NCBI GenBank assembly: GCA_035499735.1
Contig: DATJYC010000019.1
Coordinates: 21,355 to 85,354 of the forward strand
Source: VBDM01 sp035499735
GTDB lineage: Bacteria > Pseudomonadota > Gammaproteobacteria > Burkholderiales > SG8-39
Reading direction: 5' to 3'
Length of the DNA stretch: 64,000 nucleotides
The position numbers and the translations under genes were made by a program. This document shows positions 15,411-24,194 of the stretch, in pieces; the stretch's first letter is position 1; each line of letters opens with the position of its first letter. Under the pieces are notes generated by a model. It was not told the DNA's origin, made no database searches, and saw only the letters and a list, made by a program, of their open reading frames with translations.

Positions 15411-18112
15411 CCGGGCCGTCCCGAAAGCATGAGCGTCGCCTTCCTCACCGTCGAATCCTCCGGGTGCTCCGACAGGCGGAAGCCCAGCCTGACGCAGAGG
15501 CCGAGCATCGGCTCGTTCTGCGCAAGAATGTGGCCGATCATCACCTCGAGCCCGCGCGAGCGCGCCACGGTGATGAGGGTCTCGAGCAGGCGCCGGCCCA
15601 CCCCCTTGCGCTGCCACGCGTCGGCGACGACGACCGCGAACTCGCAGGTGCGTCCGTCCGGATTGGTGACGTAGCGAGCGACCGCGATCTCCTCTTCCCG
15701 GTCCTGCTCGCCGCGCACGCACACGAAGGCCATCTCCCGGTCGTAGTCGATCTGCGTGAAGCGCATGAGCATCGACGGCGTGAGCTCGCGGACCGAGTTC
15801 ATGAAGCGGAAGTAGCGGCTGCGGTCGGAGAGGCTGCGGACGAACTGCTGCTCCATCTCCGCGTCCTCGGGGCGGATCGGCCGCGCGACGACGACGCTGC
15901 CGTCGGCGAGCTCCCACCTGGCGACGAGATCGGTCGGATAGGGGTGGATGGCCATGTGCGAGTAGCGGCCGCGCATCGGTTGCGGCTCGCGCACCGCCGC
16001 GCGGGCGTCCACCGCGACGGCGCCGTTCTCGTCGACGATGAGGGGGTTGATCTCGAACTCCTCGATCTGAGGCAGCTCGCAGACCATCTCCGAGACCCGC
16101 AGCAGCACCGACTCGAGCGCCTGCATGTCGGCCGCGGGCATCCTGCGGAACGCGCCGAGCAGCCGCGAGACGCGGGTGCGCCCTATCATCGCCTTCACGA
16201 GGAAGGCGTTGAGCGGCGGCAGCGCCACCGCGCGGTCGCGAAGCACCTCGACCGCCCTGCCGCCCATGCCTACGGTGATCGCCGGACCGAAGACCGAATC
16301 GCGGATCACCCCGACCACGAGCTCGCGGCCGTGCGGCCGCGCGATCATCGGCTCGACGGTGACGCCCTTGAGGCGCGCGTCCGGGCGCTTGCCGGCCACC
16401 TCGTCGAGCATCTCGCGGTAGCCCGAGCGCACGCTCTCGGCGTCCGCGAGGTTGAGCCGGACACCCCCGACGTCGCTCTTGTGGTCTATGTCGGGCGAGT
16501 CGATCTTCATGGCGACGGGAAAGCCCATCTCCTGCGCCATCAGCATCGCGTCCTGGGCCGAGCGCGCGAGCACGGTGCGCGCGATCGGGATGTGGAATGC
16601 CGCGAGCAGCGCCTTGGACTCGGTCTCGGACAGCAGCTTGCGCCGCTCGGCGACGGCGCCGTCGATCACGAGGCGCGCGCCCCGGAGGTCGGGCGCGGCA
16701 TGGTGCGCCAGCGGACCCGGCGCCTGGAGCAGCGTGCGCTGATTGCGGTAGTAGGCGGCAACGTGAGCGAACATCTCGACCGCGGGCTCGGGCGTGCGGA
16801 ACACCGGGATCGACGCGTCGTGGATCACCTTGCGCGCCGACGCCGTGCTCGCCTGACCCATCCAGCACGCGATGAGCGGCTTGGAGGCGCCGCGCGCGGC
16901 CTCGGCCACCGCGCGCGCCGTCGCCTCCGCTTCGGTCATCGCCTGCGGCGTGAGGATCACCAGGATGCCGTCGATGCCGGCGTCGGCGAGGCAGGCCGAG
17001 ACCGCGACCCTGTAGCGCTCGCTGCCGGCGTCGCCGATCAGGTCGATCGGATTGCCGTGCGACCAGTTCGGGGGCAGCGCGCCGTGCAGGGCCTCGACGG
17101 TGGCCGGGGCGAGATCGGCGAGCGCCAGCCCCAGGTCCGTTATGCGGTCGGCCGCCATCACGCCGGGCCCGCCGCCGTTGGTGATCACCGCGAGCCGGTC
17201 TCCCTTCGGGCGCACGTGCGAGGCGAGCGCCTGCGCGGCGGCGACCAGCTGGCCGACGCTCGCCACGCGGACCACGCCGGCGCGCTCGACCGCGGCGTCG
17301 AACACGTCGTCGTTGCCCACGATCGCGCCGGTATGCGAGACCGCGGCCCGCGACCCGGCTGGATGGCGGCCGACCTTCATGACGATGACCGGCTTCGCAC
17401 GCGCCGCCGCGCGCAGGCTGGACATGAATCGGCGCGCATCGCGTATGCCCTCGATGTAGAGCAGGATGTGCTCGGTCGCCGGGTCGTTCGCGAGGTAGTC
17501 GATGATCTCGCCGAAGTCGATGTCGCTCGAGCCGCCGAGCGAGACGATGCTCGAGAAGCCGACCCGGTTCGGCGTCGCCCAGTCGAGCATGGCGGCGCAC
17601 GCGGCTCCCGACTGCGACACCAGGCCGAGCGACCCCGGCAGGGCCGTCCCGCGAGCGAAAGTGGCGTTGAGGCCGATCGCGGGGCGGGCGATGCCGAGGC
17701 AGTTGGGCCCGACGAGGCGCACGCCGCCGCGGCGCGCGTTCTCGAGCAGCGCCCGCTCCAGGCCCGCGCCCTCGGCGCCGATCTCGGAGAAGCCGGCCGT
17801 GATGACGACCGCGGAGCGCACGCCGGCCCTGCCGCACTCGGCGATCACCTCGGGCACGGTTCGCGCGGGCGTGGCGACCACCGCCAGATCCACGTGCGCG
17901 GGGATCTTGCCGACCGAGGGATAGCACGGCGCCCCCCGCACGGTCGCGTACTTGGGGTTGACCGCGAACAGCGCGCCGCGGTATCCGGCCGCGAGCATGT
18001 TCGACATCAGCACGGTCCCGACCTTGCCCGGGGTCTCGCTCGCTCCGACGATGGCGACCGAGCCCGGCTCGAACAACGGCGTGAGATAGTGCCGGCCCGA
18101 GACCTCGATCAC
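15407..18112 (-). CDS. Acyl-CoA synthetase (NDP-forming) fused to GNAT acetyltransferase (Pat/PatZ type)
   Basis: The protein has about 901 residues. Domains in order are: CoA-binding Rossmann (LFEPGSVAIVGASETPGKVG near the N-terminus), succinyl-CoA-ligase-like flavodoxin domain (GPNCLGIARP, LVSQSGA), ATP-grasp (AKALLAAFHIPIARTVLA-like region, VAMKIDSPDIDHKSDVGGV) and a C-terminal GNAT domain (IRPEDAEMEQQFVRSLSDRSR, DAWQRKGVGRRLLETLI). In enterobacteria this architecture is the protein lysine acetyltransferase that silences acetyl-CoA synthetase. Many such fusions have lost synthetase activity. GTG 18112 was chosen because similarity begins there; an in-frame ATG at 18205 adds 31 low-complexity residues. 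No FNR box was seen in front of it. Confidence 0.9.
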   Translation of the reverse strand: MIEVSGRHYLTPLFEPGSVAIVGASETPGKVGTVLMSNMLAAGYRGALFAVNPKYATVRGAPCYPSVGKIPAHVDLAVVATPARTVPEVIAECGRAGVRSAVVITAGFSEIGAEGAGLERALLENARRGGVRLVGPNCLGIARPAIGLNATFARGTALPGSLGLVSQSGAACAAMLDWATPNRVGFSSIVSLGGSSDIDFGEIIDYLANDPATEHILLYIEGIRDARRFMSSLRAAARAKPVIVMKVGRHPAGSRAAVSHTGAIVGNDDVFDAAVERAGVVRVASVGQLVAAAQALASHVRPKGDRLAVITNGGGPGVMAADRITDLGLALADLAPATVEALHGALPPNWSHGNPIDLIGDAGSERYRVAVSACLADAGIDGILVILTPQAMTEAEATARAVAEAARGASKPLIACWMGQASTASARKVIHDASIPVFRTPEPAVEMFAHVAAYYRNQRTLLQAPGPLAHHAAPDLRGARLVIDGAVAERRKLLSETESKALLAAFHIPIARTVLARSAQDAMLMAQEMGFPVAMKIDSPDIDHKSDVGGVRLNLADAESVRSGYREMLDEVAGKRPDARLKGVTVEPMIARPHGRELVVGVIRDSVFGPAITVGMGGRAVEVLRDRAVALPPLNAFLVKAMIGRTRVSRLLGAFRRMPAADMQALESVLLRVSEMVCELPQIEEFEINPLIVDENGAVAVDARAAVREPQPMRGRYSHMAIHPYPTDLVARWELADGSVVVARPIRPEDAEMEQQFVRSLSDRSRYFRFMNSVRELTPSMLMRFTQIDYDREMAFVCVRGEQDREEEIAVARYVTNPDGRTCEFAVVVADAWQRKGVGRRLLETLITVARSRGLEVMIGHILAQNEPMLGLCVRLGFRLSEHPEDSTVRKATLMLSGRPG

Positions 18113-18291
18113 AGATTTCCGATCACGATCGCCGCGCAGGTCAGCGCCCGCATTTCGTCCTCGCCCAGGCCGGCCCAAGAGTACCCAGCCGTAGACTAGC
18201 ACCACTGGCGACGACGACGGTCATGATGAGACTCCTGGCTGAGCGCCCGGTGCCTCGAGACCCCAAGCCAGGGACTGCCTCGTGCGGACGC

Positions 18292-18305
18292 TTGATGTAG
18301 ATCAA
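18292..18305 (+). promoter_or_regulatory. Perfect FNR box upstream of the uspA operon
   Basis: The site is TTGAT-GTAG-ATCAA. A -10-like TAGCTT lies at 18328-18333. The predicted start near 18340 leaves a 23-nt leader with AAGGAG in front of the ATG at 18363. It is the only clear element in the 250-bp gap 18113-18362. Confidence 0.8.
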
Positions 18306-18362
18306 CAGCCCGCATGCAGCTAGGATTTAGCTTGAAGCCTATAGGATCAAGGAGAGCACATC

Positions 18363-18818
18363 ATGGTCTACAAGAGAATCCTGGTTCCGGTGGACGGAAG
18401 CCCGACCTCCATGGCCGGGCTGAACGAGGCGCTGCGCCTCGCCAGGAACCAGAAGGCGCGGGTGCGGCTGGTGCACATCGTCGACGAGGTCGCGATCTTC
18501 GCCTCGAGCGAGGGCGGGCTCAATATCGAGCCGGTGATCGAGGCGCTGAAGAGCGGCGGCAAGCGCATCCTGGCCCGCGCCGCGAAGCTCGCGGCGGCGC
18601 GGGGAGTGCGCGCGGAAACCGAGCTGTTCGAGAACGCGACCAACCGCGTGGCCGACGTCCTCATCGGGCGCGCCAGGCGCTGGCGCGCCGACCTGATCGT
18701 GATGGGCACCCATGGGCGGCGCGGGGTCAACCGCCTGGTGCTCGGGAGCGACGCCGAGCTCGTGGTGCGCAACTCGCCGGTGCCGGTGCTGCTGGTGCGC
18801 TCGGCGAGGCGCGGATAG
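18363..18818 (+). CDS. Universal stress protein (UspA family)
   Basis: The protein has 151 residues, a single Usp domain. It has YKRILVPVDGSPTS at the N-terminus and the ATP-binding motif MGTHGRRGVNRLVLGSDAELVVRNSPVPVLLV (G-2X-G-9X-G-S/T type) near the C-terminus, so it is probably an ATP-binding Usp. It is the first gene of a four-gene + strand operon with a hibernation factor, an NMD3-like protein and a P-type ATPase. Anaerobically induced Usps support survival without growth in pseudomonads and mycobacteria; that role is inferred here from the FNR box and neighbours. Confidence 0.93.
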   Translation: MVYKRILVPVDGSPTSMAGLNEALRLARNQKARVRLVHIVDEVAIFASSEGGLNIEPVIEALKSGGKRILARAAKLAAARGVRAETELFENATNRVADVLIGRARRWRADLIVMGTHGRRGVNRLVLGSDAELVVRNSPVPVLLVRSARRG

Positions 18819-18828
18819 CGAGGCGATC

Positions 18829-19188
18829 ATGATCCCGCTGCAGATCACCGTCCTCAACGTGCCGCGCTCGGCCGCCCTCGAGGCCCGCGTGGTGAAGATG
18901 GCGGAGAAGCTCGAGCAATTCCATTCCCGCATCGTGAGCTGCCGGGTCGGCATCGAGGAGCTGCGCCGGCACCGCAGCCGCGGGCGGCTCTACCACGTGC
19001 GCATCGACCTGCGCGTCCCGGGCAGGGAGATCGTGTCGAACCACCGCCACGACAAGGACCCCTACCTCGCGCTGCGCGACGCGTTCATGTCGCTGCGGCG
19101 CCAGCTCGAAGACGTCGCGCGGGTCAAGCGCGGCGATGTCAAGCGCCAGGCGCGGGCCGGCCGCGCGGCGCGGGGAGCGCGGCCATGA
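18829..19188 (+). CDS. Ribosome hibernation factor, short HPF/RaiA type
   Basis: The protein has 119 residues. The beta-alpha-beta-beta-beta-alpha fold signature is visible: MIPLQITVLNVPRSAALEA, then SCRVGIEELRRH, YHVRIDLRVPGREIVSNHR, and a C-terminal helix YLALRDAFMSLRRQLEDVAR, followed by a basic tail (VKRQARAGRAARGAR). Such proteins bind the 30S decoding groove and inactivate ribosomes in non-growing cells. No long-HPF dimerisation domain is present. It is 10 bp after uspA, and its stop overlaps the next ATG (ATGA), coupling it to an NMD3-like protein. Confidence 0.9.
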   Translation: MIPLQITVLNVPRSAALEARVVKMAEKLEQFHSRIVSCRVGIEELRRHRSRGRLYHVRIDLRVPGREIVSNHRHDKDPYLALRDAFMSLRRQLEDVARVKRGDVKRQARAGRAARGARP

Positions 19189-19682
19189 AGGGCACCCGCA
19201 AAAGATCCCCGACGCACCACCGCGAGCAGCTGCTCGACAACCCGCGGCACGACAGCTACAAGGCCAAGGGCAAGCTTCCCGACCCGACGCGCTGCCCGGA
19301 GTGCGGCGCCGTGTTCCAGAAGGGACGCTGGACCTGGAACGGCGCGGTGCGCGGCGCGGTGCACGAGCAGCTCTGCCCCGCCTGCCAGCGGATCCGCGAC
19401 GGCTATCCCGCGGGCTTCGTCACCCTGGGCGGCGACTACCTGGCCGGGCACCGCGAGGAGATCCTCAACATCGTGCGCAAATGCGAGGCGGTGGAGAAGG
19501 CCGGGCACCCGCTGCAGCGGATCATCGCCATCAAGGACGTCGAAGGAGGCATCCTGGTCACGACCACCGACGCGCACCTCGCGCGGCGCATCGCCGAAAG
19601 CGTCCATGACGCCTGCAAGGGCAACCTTGCGCTGCAGTACAACAAGGAAGAGAACCTGGTGCGCGCAACCTGGACGCGTTGA
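19185..19682 (+). CDS. BCAM0308-family, NMD3-like zinc-ribbon protein
   Basis: The protein has 165 residues. A zinc ribbon has cysteines C37, C40, C64 and C67 (CPECG and CPAC). The C-terminal about 50 residues form a beta-helix-beta unit (EGGILVTTTDAHLARRIAES, then GNLALQYNKEENLVRATW) that looks like the ribosome-binding-adaptor domain of archaeal/eukaryotic NMD3. The family recurs as BCAM0308 and has no firmly known function. Its coupling to a hibernation factor on one side and overlap with the P-ATPase start on the other suggest a role in ribosome storage or turnover during anaerobic stasis (inference). Confidence 0.82.
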   Translation: MKGTRKRSPTHHREQLLDNPRHDSYKAKGKLPDPTRCPECGAVFQKGRWTWNGAVRGAVHEQLCPACQRIRDGYPAGFVTLGGDYLAGHREEILNIVRKCEAVEKAGHPLQRIIAIKDVEGGILVTTTDAHLARRIAESVHDACKGNLALQYNKEENLVRATWTR

Positions 19683-22273
19683 AGAGCCCGAAGGGACTGG
19701 ATCTTCCCGCTCTCGAGGACGCGGCGCGGCTCGAGGCCGGCGCGCTCATTTCCCGTCTTGCTTCCTCGCCGGAGGGGCTGACCCGGCGCGAAGCGTCGGC
19801 ACGCGCCGCGCGCTTCGGCCCGAACGCGGCCGCGCGGGAGCGGCGGCTCGCGCCGTTCGCGCGCCTAATCCGCCTGTTCCTGAGTCCCCTGTCCCTGCTC
19901 CTGCTCGTCCTCGCCGCCCTGGTATGGCTCACCGGCGAGGCCGGCGGAGCCGCGGTGATCGCCGTCATAGTCGCCCTCTCCGTCCTGCTGTCGTGGTTCC
20001 AGGAAGTGCGTTCCGGCAAGGCGGCCGAGCGTCTGCGTGCGATGGTGCACACGACCGCGACGGTACTGCGTCGCGAGCGCGCCTCGGGCGAGGCCCGCGC
20101 GCTGGAGCTCCCCATCGCGAGGCTCGTTCCCGGCGACGTCGTGCGGCTCGCAGCCGGCGACCTGGTCCCGGCGGACGTGCGCCTGCTCGAGTCCAAGGAC
20201 CTGTTCGTCGACCAGTCCGCGCTGACCGGGGAATCTATGCCCGCGGAGAAACACGCTGCCTTGCCGCCGGGCACGGCATCGGCTTTCGAATTGCCCAACA
20301 TCGCCTTCCTGGGCACGCACGTGGTGAGCGGCACCGCGACCGCGCTGGTGGTCGCAACGGGCGCGCACACCCGCTTCGGCTCGATCGCGGCATCGATCGG
20401 GGCGGAGGGCCAGCCGACGAGCTTCGATCTGGGCGTGAGGCGCTTCATCAGGCTGATGCTGCGCTTCATGCTGGTGATGGTGCCGCTGGTCTTCCTCATC
20501 AACGGCCTCTCGAAAGGCAACTGGGTCGAGGCCTTCCTGTTCGCGGTGGCGGTGGCGGTAGGCCTGACGCCCGAGATGCTGCCGATGGTGGTGACCATCA
20601 ATCTCGCCAAGGGCGCGCTCGCCATGTCACGCAAGAAGGTGATCGTCAAGCGCCTGAGCGCGATTCAGAACCTGGGCGCGATGAACGTGTTGTGCACCGA
20701 CAAGACCGGGACGCTGACCCAAAACAAGGTGATTCTCGAGAAGCACGTGGATATCGTCGGCGCCGAGAGCGCGCATGTGCTCGAGCTCGCCTACCTCAAC
20801 AGCCATTTCCAGTCGGGCCTGAAGAACCTCCTCGATGTCGCTGTCCTCGAGCGTGCCGAGATGCGCGAGCATGTGCATATTCCGCGCAGCTATCGCAAGA
20901 TCGACGAAGTGCCTTTCGACTTCCGGCGCCGGCGCATGTCGGTCATGGTCGCACGCGACCCTACGCACCACGTCCTGATCTGCAAGGGCGCGGTGGAGGA
21001 AACCATCGCCGCGTGCGCTCACGTCGAGGAAAGAGGCAAGGTCGTTCCTCTCACCGCGGCGCACCGCCTGGACCTCCTTCCGGTCATCCGCGGCCTGAAC
21101 GAGGAAGGCTTCCGCGTGATCGCCGTGGCGTACAAGCACATTCCCGCCGCGAAAACGGTCTGCAGCCGCGCCGACGAATCGGGGCTGGTGCTGGCCGGCT
21201 ACATCGCGTTTCTCGATCCGCCCAAGGAGAGCGCTGCCGGCGCCGTCCGCGCGCTGCGCGATCAGGGCATCGAGGTGAAGGTCCTCACCGGCGACAACGA
21301 AGTCGTCACGAAAAAAGTCTGCGGGATGGTGGGGATCGAGACCGGCACGGTGGTGCTCGGTGGCGAGCTCGACCGCATGGACGATGCGGCGCTGGCGCAG
21401 GCCGCGGAGCGAACCGCGGTGTTCGCGAAGCTCGCGCCCGAGCACAAGGCACGCATCATCACCGCGCTGCGCGGCGGCGGCCATGTCGTCGGCTACCTGG
21501 GCGACGGCATCAACGACGGGCCCGCGCTGCGGGCCGCCGACGCCGGTGTATCGGTCAGCGGCGCGGCGGACATCGCCAAGGAATCCGCCGACATCATCCT
21601 TCTCGAGAAAAGCCTGCTCGTGCTCAGGGACGGGGTGATCGAAGGCAGGCGCGTGTTCGCGAACGTCGTGAAGTACATCCGCATGGGCGCGAGCTCCGCC
21701 TTCGGCAACATGTTCTCCGTGGTGGGGGCGAGCGCCTTCCTGCCCTTCCTGCCGATGGCGCCGGTTCAGGTGCTGCTGAACAACCTGCTGTACGACTTCT
21801 CCCAGACCGCGCTCGCGACCGACAGCGTCGACGCCGCCTACCTCGCGCGGCCGCGCAAGTGGAACATCGGCAACATCGGCCGTTACATGCTCGCGTTCGG
21901 GCCGATCAGCTCGCTGTTCGACTACGCCACCTACTTCACGCTGCTCTACGCCTTCCACGCGCGCGACAACCCGAGCCTGTTCCAGACCGGCTGGTTCGTC
22001 GAGTCGGTGCTTTCGCAGACGCTGATCGTGCACGTGATCCGCACCGCCGGCGTTCCATTTCTCGAAAGCAGAGCGGCGGCGCCTCTGCTCATCACAACGA
22101 TCGCGGTCTGCGCCGTCGCCCTGTGGCTGCCGTTCTCGGATTTCGCAGGCCTGCTGGGATTGACGCCGCTGCCCGCGCGCTACTTCCTCGCGCTGGCCGC
22201 CATTCTGTTTTGCTACCTGGTGTTCACGCAGTGGGTGAAAACCGCGCTGATCCGGCGCTTCGGATTCGATTGA
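19679..22273 (+). CDS. P-type cation ATPase, Mg-transporter (MgtA/MgtB, type IIIB) like
   Basis: The protein has 864 residues and starts at TTG 19679, overlapping the previous stop. Domain signs are the actuator motif LTGESMPAEK (about residue 183), a membrane segment with VGLTPEMLPMVVT, phosphorylation motif CTDKTGTLTQNK with D341, and hinge GDGINDGPALRAADAGVSVSGAADIAKE. The LTPEMLPMVV and INLAKGALAM segments are typical of Mg2+-importing ATPases. It could equally move another divalent cation. It is the last gene of the FNR-box operon with uspA and hpf. In M. tuberculosis the P-ATPase CtpF is similarly part of the dormancy regulon. Confidence 0.92.
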   Translation: MKSPKGLDLPALEDAARLEAGALISRLASSPEGLTRREASARAARFGPNAAARERRLAPFARLIRLFLSPLSLLLLVLAALVWLTGEAGGAAVIAVIVALSVLLSWFQEVRSGKAAERLRAMVHTTATVLRRERASGEARALELPIARLVPGDVVRLAAGDLVPADVRLLESKDLFVDQSALTGESMPAEKHAALPPGTASAFELPNIAFLGTHVVSGTATALVVATGAHTRFGSIAASIGAEGQPTSFDLGVRRFIRLMLRFMLVMVPLVFLINGLSKGNWVEAFLFAVAVAVGLTPEMLPMVVTINLAKGALAMSRKKVIVKRLSAIQNLGAMNVLCTDKTGTLTQNKVILEKHVDIVGAESAHVLELAYLNSHFQSGLKNLLDVAVLERAEMREHVHIPRSYRKIDEVPFDFRRRRMSVMVARDPTHHVLICKGAVEETIAACAHVEERGKVVPLTAAHRLDLLPVIRGLNEEGFRVIAVAYKHIPAAKTVCSRADESGLVLAGYIAFLDPPKESAAGAVRALRDQGIEVKVLTGDNEVVTKKVCGMVGIETGTVVLGGELDRMDDAALAQAAERTAVFAKLAPEHKARIITALRGGGHVVGYLGDGINDGPALRAADAGVSVSGAADIAKESADIILLEKSLLVLRDGVIEGRRVFANVVKYIRMGASSAFGNMFSVVGASAFLPFLPMAPVQVLLNNLLYDFSQTALATDSVDAAYLARPRKWNIGNIGRYMLAFGPISSLFDYATYFTLLYAFHARDNPSLFQTGWFVESVLSQTLIVHVIRTAGVPFLESRAAAPLLITTIAVCAVALWLPFSDFAGLLGLTPLPARYFLALAAILFCYLVFTQWVKTALIRRFGFD

Positions 22274-22280
22274 GAAGAGT

Positions 22281-22294
22281 TTGAGCCAGATCAA
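22281..22294 (+). promoter_or_regulatory. FNR-type box upstream of the fatty-acid desaturase
   Basis: The site is TTGAG-CCAG-ATCAA, one mismatch. GAAAAT at 22316-22321 begins 22 bp downstream and fits a -10, giving a leader of about 28 nt before the ATG at 22357. Confidence 0.6.
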
Positions 22295-22356
22295 GAACGC
22301 GCCGATTCGCCGAGGGAAAATTCAATCAGTAGCCAACCAGAGAACGAGAATTGATC

Positions 22357-23532
22357 ATGCTCTTCTACGGCGTGTTGGACTTGCCCTGGTGGGGGTACGC
22401 GATCGCCGCCGCGGTTCTCACCCATATCACCATCGTCGCCGTCACGGTGTTCCTGCACCGGCACCAGGCGCACCGCGCCCTCGATCTCCATCCGGCGCTC
22501 AGCCATTTCTTCCGGCTCTGGTTGTGGATGACGACGGGCATGGTGACCCGGGAATGGGCCGCCGTGCATCGCAAACACCACGCCAAGTGCGACTCGCCCG
22601 AAGACCCGCACAGCCCACAGATCTACGGCATCTCCCGCGTGCTCTGGGGCGGGGTGTTCCTCTACGTCAAGGCCGCGCGCGATCCCGAAACCCTCGCACG
22701 CTACGGCGCCGGCACGCCGAACGACTGGCTGGAACGCAACGTCTACTCGAAGTTTCTGATACTGGGGATCACCTTGATGGGCGTGATCGACCTCGTCCTG
22801 TTCGGCGTCGTGCCCGGCGTCCTGATCCTGCTGGTGCAGCTCGTGTGGATCCCGTTCTGGGCTGCCGGCGTGATCAACGGAGTCGGCCACTACTGGGGCT
22901 ACCGCAACTGGTCCACGCCGGACTGGAGCACGAACATCGTGCCCTGGGGCGTCCTCATCGGCGGAGAGGAGCTGCACAACAACCATCACGCTTATCCGAC
23001 TTCCGCCAAGCTCTCGAACAAGTGGTACGAGATCGATATCGGCTGGCTATACGTGCGCATATTCCAGGCTCTGGGACTTGCGAAGGTGAAGCACGTCGCG
23101 CCCAGGCCTCACTTCTCCTCGCCCAAACCGACGGCGGACGTCCAGATGCTCCAGTCGGTGATCGCAAACCGGTACGACGTGCTGGCGCAGTACGCCAAGT
23201 CCCTCAAGGTCATCTACGCGAAGGAGCTGGGCCGGCTGCGGCGCTTCGCGCCCGCGGAGGCGCTCTTGTTGCGGGAAATCGAAAGTTCATTGACGCGCAA
23301 CGAACGGACACTCCGCGAGGCAGAGCTCGCGAAATTGAACGAGACGCTCCCGAAGTCGCGGGCGCTGCAGACGATGGTTTCGATGCGCCGGGAGCTTGCG
23401 GCGCTATGGGAGCGCTCCGCGGCTCCGAGAGACCAGCTCGTCAGGCAGTTCCAGGATTGGTGCAAGCGCGCAGAATCGAGCGGCATCCGGGCTCTGGCCG
23501 ACTTTTCGCAGCGCCTGCGCAGTTATGCGTGA
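22357..23532 (+). CDS. Membrane fatty-acid (acyl-lipid) desaturase with C-terminal extension
   Basis: The protein has 391 residues; ATG 22357 was preferred over an in-frame TTG 6 bases earlier. The three histidine boxes of di-iron desaturases are present: HRHQAH (34-39), HRKHH (71-75) and HNNHH (207-211), between four hydrophobic helices. It probably inserts a cis double bond at delta-9 using O2. Residues from about 255 on form an extra charged, helix-rich tail of about 135 residues, much like the tail of Pseudomonas DesA-type enzymes. An FNR-like box precedes this O2-requiring enzyme, so microaerobic activation or anaerobic repression are both possible. The stop overlaps the next gene. Confidence 0.92.
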   Translation: MLFYGVLDLPWWGYAIAAAVLTHITIVAVTVFLHRHQAHRALDLHPALSHFFRLWLWMTTGMVTREWAAVHRKHHAKCDSPEDPHSPQIYGISRVLWGGVFLYVKAARDPETLARYGAGTPNDWLERNVYSKFLILGITLMGVIDLVLFGVVPGVLILLVQLVWIPFWAAGVINGVGHYWGYRNWSTPDWSTNIVPWGVLIGGEELHNNHHAYPTSAKLSNKWYEIDIGWLYVRIFQALGLAKVKHVAPRPHFSSPKPTADVQMLQSVIANRYDVLAQYAKSLKVIYAKELGRLRRFAPAEALLLREIESSLTRNERTLREAELAKLNETLPKSRALQTMVSMRRELAALWERSAAPRDQLVRQFQDWCKRAESSGIRALADFSQRLRSYA

Positions 23533-24133
23533 GCGGGCGGCAGCGGCCCCGACCATCGGAAAGCGTATCACCCTGTTGATCGGGCACCCCGACCCCGCTC
23601 CCGGCCGATTCTGTCGCGCGCTCTCGCAGGCGTACGCCGAAGGCGCGAGACGCGCCGGCCACGAGGTGCGTACGGTCGACGTCGCCAAGATCGATTTCCC
23701 CGTGCTGCGAGGAAAAGACGACTGGGAGACGGGCCCGCTGCCCGAGAACCTGCGCGAGTCGCAGGACGCGATCGGCTGGGCGGAGCACATCGTGCTGGTA
23801 TTTCCGTTATGGCTGGGAACGATGCCCGCGCTCGTGAAGGCGTTCCTCGAGCAGGTGCTGCGGCCGGGCTTCGCCGTCGGCGGCGGCGGATCGCCGTGGG
23901 AGAAGCGCCTCTCGGGACGCTCGGCGCGCATCGTCGTGACCATGGGGATGCCGGCCTTCGTGTACCGCTGGGTGTTCGGGGCGCACGGACTGAAAGGCCT
24001 CGAGCGCAATGTTCTTTCCTTCGTCGGCATCCGCCCGGTCCGCGAGACGCTGATCGGCGGAGTCGAGGGCAAGCCCGAAGCGCGCACGAAGTGGCTGTCG
24101 AAGATGCGCGCGCTCGGCGAGGAAGGTCTGTGA
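23525..24133 (+). CDS. NAD(P)H-dependent flavodoxin-fold oxidoreductase
   Basis: The protein has 202 residues; ATG 23525 overlaps the desaturase stop by 8 bases. The motif LIGHPDPAPGRFCRAL after a short strand, VDVAKIDFPVL, and LVFPLWLGTMPALVKAFLEQV identify the flavodoxin_2 group (NQO1/KefF/MdaB-like FMN or FAD reductases). It may supply electrons to the desaturase or reduce quinones. The coupling suggests the former but no direct evidence exists. Confidence 0.87.
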   Translation: MRERAAAAPTIGKRITLLIGHPDPAPGRFCRALSQAYAEGARRAGHEVRTVDVAKIDFPVLRGKDDWETGPLPENLRESQDAIGWAEHIVLVFPLWLGTMPALVKAFLEQVLRPGFAVGGGGSPWEKRLSGRSARIVVTMGMPAFVYRWVFGAHGLKGLERNVLSFVGIRPVRETLIGGVEGKPEARTKWLSKMRALGEEGL

Positions 24134-24194
24134 GACCAACGCCGGATCCTGACCTGCCGGTCGCCGGCCATCAGTTCCGCGCGGTGGCCGAGCC

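Noticed and set aside
15464..18199. A very long open frame on the + strand opposite the acyl-CoA synthetase/GNAT gene (about 900 codons).
   Set aside because: It is a shadow of high-GC codon bias: Arg/His/Asp/Ala-rich, low-complexity translation with no recognisable domain, while the - strand frame matches known domains throughout.
18113..18205. An upstream ATG extending the acyl-CoA synthetase fusion by 31 residues.
   Set aside because: The extra residues are low-complexity (GRPGRGRNAG type) and precede the conserved start of the CoA-binding domain; GTG 18112 fits better.
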